Notes under the pieces: model-generated
The model's input: the letters and a program-made list of their open reading frames with translations, nothing else
The model's database searches: none
What the model was told of the DNA's origin: nothing
In this document: positions 1 to 9,433 of the stretch, one piece after another
How the letters are laid out: every line of letters begins with the position of its first letter
How positions within the stretch are numbered: position 1 is the first letter of the stretch
Program-made: the position numbers and the translations under genes
DNA from: Amyloporia xantha
Lineage: Eukaryota > Basidiomycota > Agaricomycetes > Polyporales > Adustoporiaceae
Reading direction: 5' to 3'
Length of the DNA: 64,000 nucleotides
Assembly: GCA_036971615.1 (NCBI GenBank)
Contig: JAYKKR010000008.1
Coordinates: 620,001-684,000 of the forward strand

Positions 1-1292
1 TTTGTCTTTCACATTATCTCGCGCTAAGTCATGGATCAGATACCAACATAGGCAAAGACATCATTACGCGCATAATTCCTCTCATTTCTTTTCTGAGGAC
101 TTATATTCCCATACGCATCTCAGTCCTCTTCTCCAGTGCCATTCTGCAAGAGTGTGGCCTGCCGACAGAGATAGACTGCAGAGATCTTGACAAGTCAGAC
201 GCATTCTTCGATCAGATTAAAGAGAGGTATGTGCTCTTTACTCAGAACAGCCCTGTCGTCTGATTTCACATACAGAACCTTTGCCGGACTGACGCGAAAT
301 CGTGCTCTATGGGCATCATGCCTAGTTCCTGTGAACGACAATGCTGAGGTATTGTCTCTTCATATCATGGGTAGCAATCTACTCCATGCCACCGCCTCCT
401 CCACGTCTCGTCCACCTACGCCTCTGAGCGACTCGGAGGATGAGAAAGACCACCACGATGAGTTTTCTGATAGCCATGATGATCTTTTTGTGCCCACTCT
501 TGCAGTCGCGAACCAGTTCCAAAATCCTGACTCCGCATCGCCCAACTATCATGTTCTGCGCACTCTGTTTGATTTCGATGCTCCTGCTAATCGTCATATT
601 CCTTATCCTACTGGCAACCCTGAGGCGCATGGTCAGTGGACAAACAAAGAGCGCCTTGGTGCAAGTCAGGCATATATTGTGCATACTCTGGATGACGCCG
701 CGCAATCAGTGAGTAGCTCATACATTCTTCTATTTTCTTTCTCAACATGATACGTCTTGCAGATCAATGACCTGTATTCTTCTGATGGGGTCAAAACCTT
801 TGCTGAAGACTATGTGCGTTTGGAGCATGACATGTTGCAAGAGTAAGTCATTCGCCGCATTCTTGTTCATTATCTCACCATCTACTTAGGCAAGAGATTG
901 ACATACGAGACAAGAAGGACAAATTGATGGCTTTCATAGCGTGCGACATGCCTCAAAACATGCGTGAAAGTTTGATGCGCAACATTCGCACCGCACTTGC
1001 TGTCGGTACAAAGGAAGGTTATTCCTTGCAGGATATGGACAGTTCCCATCAGGATGGGAGTGCAGAGAGGCGGTTTCCTTGCCTTCATTTCTCCTGGTAT
1101 GCGCGCAACATCACAAGGGTTTGTCTTTCCTATATGCATTACATGTTGTAAGATTGATTATTTCTACAGGGTGACGATGCTCCAAAAGATACACATCCCC
1201 TGCATCTGCGTCGTGCAAATGCCTCTCACACAAATCACCAACAATTTGGTGCTTATGTTTCCAAGGAGCTTCTATGCAATCAAGCTGAGTAC
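1..1292 (+). repeat. Left arm of 1292-bp inverted repeat
   Basis: This stretch reads as the reverse complement of 4320-5611; paired positions sum to 5612. The reading frames in the two arms translate identically and no mismatch was seen where bases were compared. The match stops at 1292/4320. The left arm begins at the window edge, so the repeat may extend further out. The arm is coding: it holds internal exons of the dioxygenase gene. The two arms are 3027 bp apart. Confidence 0.95.
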
Positions 1293-1822
1293 GACAATCT
1301 CTGTAACTCATTCCAAGAATTTTTTGAGTGGATACGTATGAAGGTGTGTTGCTTGCTTCTCCTTTCTGATATATTGAGTACTTAGCCATTGGCATTAGCT
1401 TGAGAGACGTCTCCCAGGGATTTGCAAGTCACTGGAGGCTTTTGTTGAATTTCTGCCAGGACGCGAGGTCTCTCCATGCCATCCTTTCAGTGGATTTGTC
1501 CTCAACATCAATGTGGCGACCAATGCTCACAGAGATGTGAAAGATCTGGAAGCCTGCCTTGTCCTTCCCATTGGAGATTTTGAAGGTGGAGAGCTCTGTT
1601 TGGTTGAAGGGACTTGTTTTGCCTTTGCAGAATGGCGATTTGGTGGTATTTCTCTCAAAGCGTCTCACTCACTTCAATTTGCATTTTAAGGGCTGTAGGG
1701 CATCCATGGTTCTTCACTCAGACGGAGCTGGAGTCAAGTACAGTGAGAACATGAGTGGTTGGATGGAGCATAAGGATATGAGGTCGTCTTTACATTTGAG
1801 TTGGCGTTTGTCGAATTTGTAG
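1..1822 (+). pseudogene. TET/JBP-like 2-oxoglutarate/Fe(II) dioxygenase, 5' end outside window, one frameshift
   Basis: The exons join cleanly at about 1-226, 276-708, 763-842, 890-1118, 1170-1343 and 1399-1822. The last exon has the double-stranded beta-helix signature: HRD (codons at 1528-1536, metal-binding HxD), then GGELCLVE, then THFN with the distal iron-binding His at 1670-1672, then CRAS with the likely 2-oxoglutarate Arg at 1697-1699. Spacing and context match the TET/JBP class of DNA-base oxygenases that expanded in mushrooms together with transposons. The frame slips by one base near 1606-1612, between the two halves of the catalytic domain, so the copy is broken unless this is a sequencing error. 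The long N-terminal part (acidic and Ser-rich near 400-490) is not a domain I recognise. A prolyl-hydroxylase-like role is the main alternative. Confidence 0.68.
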
Positions 1823-1896
1823 TGATTTGTTTGTGCGCACAAACAAATGGAATGTCATGGCGCTTGTTGGCGACACTTCTCACCCTGTCTGTCACA

Positions 1897-3843
1897 ATGA
1901 CTGCCACACGTCGATCCTCTCGTAAAAACGGTACACAGGATAAGGATCCTCCCTCTACTCCTAGTCCCAATCCTTCTGCTTCTGCTTCTTCTAAATCACG
2001 AGCTTCTCAGAGTCAAAGCAGCAGCCGCAGTAGCAAAACTGTCCAAGAAGCGACAGCTTCAGAAGTAACTTCAGATCTGACAGCCAACTTTACGGCAAAG
2101 GAGAAGGCCCTCTTGAAGAAGCTTCAAGCCAAAAGCAACGGAGCAGCTGCTGCGTTGTTGAAGGCGCAAGATGAAGGTATGTCGGTGTTGTTGCCATGGG
2201 AGAATCATTGGCTGACGTCCTCATAGACATCCGCAAGCGCAATGCTGCACTTCTAGAAGAGGAAGATACTGACAATGACAATGAAAACGGTTCACAGGCC
2301 AAGAAGAAGCAGAAGACGCAAGTCTCAGCAAGGTTGGACGATGAAGAACGTCAGCTCGCTGCTAGTCTGGGTAATCAAGACATCTCCGACAAAGGTGATG
2401 TATCCTGTCATTCATATATCATTGCGAATGAAGCTTCAACTATACACAGAGGGCTCAGATGCCGATCATGCGAGACAGAGCAGTGAGGAGAAGGAGAAAG
2501 ATGAGATAGAAATAGAGCCTTACGGGGAAGACGATCCTGACCACCCGAACAACTTAGCCTTTGATGAGGACAATGGGGTATGTACTCACTCTTTTGCACT
2601 TACAACATTATCAACACCTGTCAATAGGTTCAAGTTCGAGATCCCAAACAAGACAAGTCTAGAGGTGGAAGGCGTTCTCATTCTGTCACATCTCGTGCTT
2701 CCTCTATGGCATCTTCTAGGGCCTCCTCTCCTACTGCCACGCCCCGTGGTAGCAGTAAAGTGGTATTGACGGACTTTCCTTCTGACATACGTAGCCTGGC
2801 CAATTTGGCCAAGGCTTGTACGCGTGAGGCCATCGCTATTCAGAATGGCTTTCCAGGAGATATCGACACATTCTGCTGGGAGTCTATTCAGGTCGCAGGA
2901 AGAAGTATGGCCAATATGGAGGATGCGGTAGAGGCTGCCAATGTCGATGTGGATCTCCGTGAGCTCCTCATCACCTATGTTGAGTCAAGTTATCGTCTCT
3001 TTGGCCAGCTATACTAATGACTATTCAAAGGCAAGCTATGCCATCACTGGCTTACGTGGCGAACTCAAGAGCAAGTCCAAGTTGAAGATAGCTGGCCACT
3101 ATGGGATTTCCACCAACACGTCTGCCATAGAGGTTCAGAAGCTGGTGCGCTGGCTGAGAGAGCGCTCTAACTTCATGTTTGGAGGCATGGATCTCAAGGT
3201 ATGTCTGCCTACTTCAATTGAGCAGTCGTCTAAGTTTCATCTACAGAATCAGAAGGTCGATCGTCAGCAGCCCTTTTGCCATCCCATAATCACAGACATG
3301 ATTAGTCAACAGTGGTTTGGCAAGGGCAAGGCTGACGCTCAAGCGTATAAGAAGATGGTTGCACAAAAGAAGATCTTTGGCCGTATCATTGTTCTTACAG
3401 TCACTGCTGTACGTTTCCTGTGCCATCTGATCAGATAAGTTTACTGATATGTATATTCCAGGTTGAATGCGCCATCATGGAGTTTGAGACAGGCGTACAT
3501 CATAAAGTCGCATTCAGTGAAGAAACAATGACTGCAAGGTGACCTTTTAGCTATGCAACGATGATAGAAATCTTTACTCACTGATAGCTTAGATACAGCT
3601 TTCACTGGCAGTCGTGGTCTAAACTGGAGAGAGACTCTCCCAAATGGGCTCTCATGTTGGAAAAGAAGATGTTTATGGAGATTGTGTACGTGCGGATTGT
3701 TCATTTTATATTTGGCTAATTATATGATCAGAAACTCTTTGAACAAGTCCCACCTACATGTGGATGCCGACAATGGGGACCTTGATGATTTGGACTTTGC
3801 TCAGCTTGAAGCGTCTGCTGAGGCTTCTGTCGCTGACAGCTAG
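1897..3843 (+). CDS. DUF6532-type protein associated with the dioxygenase element
   Basis: Nine exons join in frame: 1897-2176, 2227-2394, 2450-2577, 2628-2988, 3031-3198, 3247-3408, 3462-3538, 3593-3685 and 3732-3843. The N-terminal third is low complexity: Ser/Thr-rich, then charged, with a basic KKKQK run and acidic stretches, as in a nuclear protein. The C-terminal half carries features of DUF6532, common in Agaricomycetes: an ISQQWFGKG segment, a hydrophobic helix ending in TVTAVECAIMEFETG, and a YSFHW segment. The function is unknown. The gene starts 75 bp after the dioxygenase stop on the same strand and ends about 480 bp before the element end, so the two appear to be cargo of one mobile element. 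No break was seen. Exon 4 may use a weak GTTGAG donor. Confidence 0.72.
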
Positions 3844-3929
3844 ATTTGCTGGCATAGATTTCAGTCTCTTTCGTATTAATTGCTTGTCGCACCATTATCA
3901 ATATATTGCAGTTTCTATCCTATAATTCA

Positions 3930-4321
3930 TATCACTCTAAGAACACTCTAAATGCTCGCTCTAAATGCTCGGAGAGCAAAAGTTGAATACACTGAGCCAA
4001 CTTTAAGGCAACTCTGAAAGCCTCTGCTAGCAGATCTATGATGGCTTTGAGAGTGTATCATATTACCCTTGAAGTGATTGTAGACTGCTTGGAGAGCGTA
4101 TCATATCAGCCTTGAAGTGATTGGAGACTACTTTTAGGCCCTTCCGAAAGGGCTCTGAGATTGCTCTGAGTCTGCTCTGGAGTGACCTGAGAAAATATTC
4201 TCATGTCAACTAAGTTTAAGAGCACTCTGGCTACTCTGAGTTCTCTAAAATCTTTCAAATCTCTAGGATGCTCTAGGATAGTCTCAGAGCAGCCTGGGAC
4301 CAATATGGTTTTTCCTGATGT
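3930..4321 (+). repeat. Subterminal repeat tract and 3' end of a DNA transposon
   Basis: Noncoding tract packed with CTCTGAG/GAGAG-type words in both directions. It includes a 13-bp direct repeat (CTCTAAATGCTCG, from about 3952) and two diverged 43-bp units starting at 4049 and 4092. It ends in GTTTTTCCTGATGT (4308-4321), the same 14 bases that end the Plavaka-type copy at 12677-12690 and another element at 33372-33385. Dense short subterminal repeats plus a fixed end are typical of transposase binding regions. The matching left end is outside the window. Confidence 0.7.
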
Positions 4322-5611
4322 ACTCAGCTTGATTGCATAGAAGCTCCTTGGAAACATAAGCACCAAATTGTTGGTGATTTGTGTGAGAGGCATTTGCACG
4401 ACGCAGATGCAGGGGATGTGTATCTTTTGGAGCATCGTCACCCTGTAGAAATAATCAATCTTACAACATGTAATGCATATAGGAAAGACAAACCCTTGTG
4501 ATGTTGCGCGCATACCAGGAGAAATGAAGGCAAGGAAACCGCCTCTCTGCACTCCCATCCTGATGGGAACTGTCCATATCCTGCAAGGAATAACCTTCCT
4601 TTGTACCGACAGCAAGTGCGGTGCGAATGTTGCGCATCAAACTTTCACGCATGTTTTGAGGCATGTCGCACGCTATGAAAGCCATCAATTTGTCCTTCTT
4701 GTCTCGTATGTCAATCTCTTGCCTAAGTAGATGGTGAGATAATGAACAAGAATGCGGCGAATGACTTACTCTTGCAACATGTCATGCTCCAAACGCACAT
4801 AGTCTTCAGCAAAGGTTTTGACCCCATCAGAAGAATACAGGTCATTGATCTGCAAGACGTATCATGTTGAGAAAGAAAATAGAAGAATGTATGAGCTACT
4901 CACTGATTGCGCGGCGTCATCCAGAGTATGCACAATATATGCCTGACTTGCACCAAGGCGCTCTTTGTTTGTCCACTGACCATGCGCCTCAGGGTTGCCA
5001 GTAGGATAAGGAATATGACGATTAGCAGGAGCATCGAAATCAAACAGAGTGCGCAGAACATGATAGTTGGGCGATGCGGAGTCAGGATTTTGGAACTGGT
5101 TCGCGACTGCAAGAGTGGGCACAAAAAGATCATCATGGCTATCAGAAAACTCATCGTGGTGGTCTTTCTCATCCTCCGAGTCGCTCAGAGGCGTAGGTGG
5201 ACGAGACGTGGAGGAGGCGGTGGCATGGAGTAGATTGCTACCCATGATATGAAGAGACAATACCTCAGCATTGTCGTTCACAGGAACTAGGCATGATGCC
5301 CATAGAGCACGATTTCGCGTCAGTCCGGCAAAGGTTCTGTATGTGAAATCAGACGACAGGGCTGTTCTGAGTAAAGAGCACATACCTCTCTTTAATCTGA
5401 TCGAAGAATGCGTCTGACTTGTCAAGATCTCTGCAGTCTATCTCTGTCGGCAGGCCACACTCTTGCAGAATGGCACTGGAGAAGAGGACTGAGATGCGTA
5501 TGGGAATATAAGTCCTCAGAAAAGAAATGAGAGGAATTATGCGCGTAATGATGTCTTTGCCTATGTTGGTATCTGATCCATGACTTAGCGCGAGATAATG
5601 TGAAAGACAAA
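4320..5611 (-). repeat. Right arm of 1292-bp inverted repeat
   Basis: This is the inverted copy of 1-1292. Its inner edge touches the GTTTTTCCTGATGT terminal motif of the plus-strand element. Beyond 5611 the same minus-strand gene continues to its start near 7042, so this arm belongs to a second, interrupted copy of the dioxygenase gene. Confidence 0.95.
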
Positions 5612-6475
5612 TAGATGAGTGGCTTACGCTCTTGGGGAAAGCGGAGTGCATTGCAAATGGCTTGGATTACCTCATCCTTTGTTCGCCCTAGGTCTCTGGG
5701 CATATCTCTAGCCGCTATGACCATGAGAAGATAAATAGATCCTGGAAAAGAGCTGCAATCAGTGAAAATGAGATATTGTAGATACACGACATACCTGCGC
5801 TTGCCAAAGCAGCGAACTTGTAGCCCTGAGCAACCCAATTGCCAAACGTCCACTTTGACGGCGCGCTGGGATGCCCCTTGACCTTGACCATCCACAATCG
5901 CTGTGTCGTCATCTTGGGATCATGTGCTGTGATGCTAGATCAATAGAAAATGTCGTCAAATCTCATGGAGGGTGATAGAAATTAAGAACACACCTATGCA
6001 CCTTAGCCGCAAGCTCAATCTTGGAAACTAGTCCCAGGAATGATAGGCCAGTACTCATTCCCTCAAAATAGTTGACGCGTTTGACCAAGGAAAACAGGTC
6101 GTTAGTAACATAGACAGAATTGCCTGCGTGGAGGCCCCGACGCCCTCCACCATGTTTTTCAGACTCAACATCCACTGAAGACAGTCCTCACTCTGGACGT
6201 TGCTCTTGGAGCCCTGTGCCAGATGAGACATCAGCTCCTGGGCTTGGTCACCTGCCGCGCCTCCCGCAACAGCAGGCTGGGGACTTATCCTCCAGAACCT
6301 GCCACCCTCCCAAGCCACACGCGCCTCATCATCAGGAGGAACCACTAAGGAACCCCCCCGTGGGTTGATTGGCAATGGTGTCCCTCCACGAGTGTCACAA
6401 TTCGACTTGCGAGGTTTGTGCCTCTTCGGAGGAGGCTCATCCGGATCACCCGCAACGCCGGTGCGAGCGCGTGTG

Positions 6476-6767
6476 CGAGAGGGAGTGCTAGAGCGCATCC
6501 TAGCGACCTCTTCATCCCTGGCTTCTACAGGAAGGGGAGGCCCTTGCTCCTAGTAGCATAGAATACAGATGTAGTCAGTCGAAATGAGGAGAAATCGGCT
6601 GTGGAACTTACGCCGACAGTCTGAGAGGGAGTGCTAGAATGCATCCTAGCGACCTCTTCATCCCTGGCTTCTACAGGGAGGGGAGGCCCTTGCTCCTAGT
6701 AGCATAGAATACAGATGTAGTCAGTCGAAATGAGGAGAAATCGGCTGTGGAACTTACGACAGTCTGA
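6476..6767 (-). repeat. 146-bp tandem exon-plus-intron duplication
   Basis: Two adjacent units of 146 bp are nearly identical. Their match words begin at 6485 and 6631 and end around AACTTACG near 6612 and 6758. Read on the minus strand, each unit contains one whole small exon (EQGPPLPVEARDEEVARM, then HSSTPS or RSSTPS) with its splice acceptor and the flanking intron. A complete exon of the dioxygenase N-terminus has therefore been duplicated in tandem. A 3-base difference separates the units at the exon end. Confidence 0.85.
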
Positions 6768-7125
6768 GTCCCCCTATTGGCCTCTATCTGTTCAGGAGCC
6801 ACACTGGGGCCACGGGATGGGGCCGGAGTCAAGTAAGCATGGCTGTTGGACACAGCTGAGACATTAGGGGTAGCCAAGGGAGTCACTCCAGACAGAGAAG
6901 TCGAGGTGGCAGCATCGAGGTTGTTGAGGACAGTAAGCACAGCAGGTGGGAGAGTGTGCGGAGGCTGAGACCTTACAAACTCAATGAGAACAGCAAGGTC
7001 TGAGTCCGAGAGCTCCAACGAATCTGGAGTGCCGCCAGCCATGCCAGAGAGTAGGTGAAAACGCGAGGAACGACGACGGCGCAGGTGAACGTCGAATGCG
7101 CAAAGTGAACTTCGAACGCGCAAAG

Positions 7126-7183
7126 GCCTTCCCAAAATGGGTGCCAGTTTGTCGCGACAAACTGGCACCCATTTTGGGAAGGC
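7126..7183. repeat. Perfect 58-bp palindrome with TGTCGCGACA core
   Basis: The two 29-base arms meet with no spacer at 7154/7155; the outermost matching bases are 7126 and 7183. The centre is TTGTCGCGACAA. It lies 84 bp upstream of the minus-strand dioxygenase start, at the edge of the pyrimidine-rich repeat field. It may be a promoter palindrome of the element, two terminal repeats joined head to head, or a cruciform-forming junction. Confidence 0.95.
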
Positions 7184-7259
7184 AGTCTCTCGCTGCTAAT
7201 TCAATGCGCTCCCTTACCTCTCGTCCCCGCCGTTCTGGCCTCTTCGACACTTAATCTCT

Positions 7260-9300
7260 ACACTACTGACACTCTCCATGCCGACGCGCTCTCACCTTCA
7301 AGTTTGCTCCTGGCCACTGCTGTCCTCGACGCTCTCGTCGACGACGCGGGCTCCCCGCCGACATGCTCAAGTTCAACACCCCGGCTCCGTTCTCACCCCT
7401 TTGGTGATGTTCTCCGCGCCGACGCGGTCTCCGCACCCGGCTGAGGTTGAGGCAAAGTGGTTAGAACAGCGTTGGTATGAGCAGCAAAGGTGCGTCCCCT
7501 GTGCTGCTTCTAGCAAACCCGCTGTACTCACCCCCTGCCAGACCTTGCGATGGCGCGGTTGTCACCCGCCCCGCCCACGACTTCGCTTTGCGCCGCTGTT
7601 CCTGCTCAGCCCCCGCCGCGGCCGCTGTCCTAAGCAGCTTGCGCTGGCTCCTCCCCGACGCTCTGGCTCGACCTGATCATTCTCCTCGCACCGCTACTCC
7701 CCGCCGCTCCTACGACCTTCGCTCTCCTACGACCTTCGCTCTCCGCCAACAGTCTCGCACTGCCGACATTCTCGAACTGCCGACGTTCGCTCCCCGCTGA
7801 TGCAACCTCGCCCCACCAACGCCTGCTGGACAGCACTGTGTGGGAGCCGCGCACGCTGCTGTCATTGCCACACAGCTGTTCTCGCCCTGCCGCCGTTCTC
7901 GCCCCGCCGTCGATCTCGCCCCACCGTCGATCTCGCCCCGCCGTCGATCGTGCCCCGCCGACGTCGTCTCGCACCAACGACGTTCTCGCCACCCCTGCTG
8001 CTCTCTTCGCGCCCCCCGCTGCTCTCTTCGCGCCCTCCCGCTGCTTTCTTTGCCACACAGCCTTTTGCACCCCGCCGACGTCCTCTCGCCGTTCTCGCCC
8101 CACCGCCGTTCTCGCCCCACCGCTGTTCTCGCCCTGCCGTCGATCTCGCCCCGCCGTCGATCGTGCCCCGCCGACGTCCTCTCGCACCAACGGCCTTTCG
8201 CATCGACATTCTCGCGGCAGGCATCGCTCACCGTCACTTACCAAGAGGGGAGGGAGAAGGGATCAGGGAGAGAGCAGGAGGAAATTGGGAGAAGGAGAGG
8301 AGAGGAGAGGAGAAGAGAAGAGAGAGAACACATCCGAGTCTCCAGGTCCTTCCTCCCCCGCTTCTCGCACCACAGCCTCATGCTTGTACGCGCTGGCGGG
8401 GTCTCCTCCCGCCAACCTCATCTCGCTCTGCCGCTGCGCTCTTCGCGCCCCGCTGACGTCCTCTTGTCCTGCCGACGTTTGCGCCCGACCAATGTTTGCG
8501 CCCCGCCGACTGCTCTTCACTTTCTCGCCACACAGCCAATCGCGCCCGACGACCTCATCGCCCCGTTCTCGCCACACCGCCATGGTTTCCCCGACCCTCG
8601 CCCAACCCACCTGCGCGGCCGACGTCCTCTTGCCACACAGCCGATCGCGCCCCGCCATTCTCATCGCTCCGTTCTCGCCACACCGCCATGCGTGCCCGCC
8701 GACGTTCGCGCCCGACAAACGTTCGCGCCCGACAAACGTTCTCGCCCGACGAACGTTCTCGCCCGACAAACGTTCTCGCAGCGAACAGCGCTCACCGTCG
8801 CTCACGAAGAGGGGAGAGGGAGGGGAGGGAGAAGGGAGAGAGGGCGAGCAAAGAGGGAGAGGGTCTGCGCTGCCCCCGCTCTCGCTCGCGCCGACTCCCC
8901 ACCCTGCCCCGACACTGATCTCATGCAGCGTCTTGTCCGAATGCCTGGGCGAGCGCTGTGCGAACAACGTGCGCTCCGAACCGGCCGACTGGGGGTATGA
9001 GGGCTGGGGGCTGTGGCGGTGGTCATTGTTCGCCCATCTGGCGGTCTCGGCATGCTCGTCGTCTTCCGCGTCGAAAATCGTGCGAATGGGCTGCATCGGG
9101 CGGTTACGCCTCTCGCGACCCGAAGATCTTGCTCTTGGACGCTGCTCGCCGACGTGCTCTCGCCCCGCCTCTCGTCCCGCCGACTCTGTTGCATCGCCGA
9201 CTCGCTCTTCTCTTCACATTGATGCCCTCTCCTCCCGCCGACAATGTTCCGTCCTTGAAGTTCTCTCCTCTACGCTTGTTTCAATTCATGGTTTGTTCGC
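7260..9300 (+). repeat. Pyrimidine-rich degenerate repeat field, no convincing gene
   Basis: About 2 kb is built from shuffled words such as CTCGCCCCGCCGTCGATC, GACGTTCTCGCC and GCCACACAGC. The densest arrays are at 7880-8170 and 8440-8780. A clear 17-bp tandem array (TTCGCGCCCGACAAACG type) runs 8705-8772. Two longer related blocks, each ending in GAAGAGGGGAG or CAAGAGGGGAG followed by a purine run, start near 8226 and 8791. All three frames stay open for hundreds of codons on one or both strands, as expected from composition. It may be an expanded transposon leader or a decayed retroelement. Confidence 0.7.
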
Positions 9301-9330
9301 TCACTCATGCATGTCGATCACTAGCTCTAG

Positions 9331-9350
9331 ACTAGATTACGTAATCTAGT
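9331..9350. repeat. Perfect 20-bp palindrome
   Basis: ACTAGATTAC is followed at once by its reverse complement GTAATCTAGT. It lies 83 bp before the transposase start codon at 9434, and could be a regulatory or transposase-binding site of the Plavaka-type element. Confidence 0.6.
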
Positions 9351-9433
9351 TGCGGTGTATAGGCAATGTTATCATGTTTGTGCCCATCCACTCTGTGCGC
9401 CTTCATCTGCCTGATTGAAGATCTTCATCCACA

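Larger units (their letters stand above)
4320..7042 (-). pseudogene. 5' half of a second TET/JBP-like dioxygenase gene, cut at 4320
   Basis: The minus-strand gene starts at the ATG at 7042 (MAGGTPDSLELSDSDL). It runs through a Pro/Ser-rich N-terminus, a basic PPPKRHKPRK segment, and conserved-looking segments (NSVYVTNDLFSLVKRVNYF; WTFGNWVAQGYKFAALASA; IYLLMVIAARDMPRDLGRTK) into the exons shared with 1-1292. It stops where the inverted repeat stops, before the catalytic exon, so HxD and the distal His are missing. The frame also shifts near 6133, between the Pro-rich exon and the NSVYV segment. The rest of the gene is expected left of position 1 if the plus-strand element inserted here. Confidence 0.65.

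Noticed and set aside
379..705. Minus-strand frame of 108 codons opposite the dioxygenase exon, repeated at 4907-5233
   Set aside because: Shadow of a real exon; it appears twice only because of the inverted repeat.
7630..9349. Very long open frames (up to 503 codons) on both strands
   Set aside because: They overlap in several frames within a low-complexity pyrimidine/purine-skewed repeat field and have no conserved motifs; composition alone explains them.
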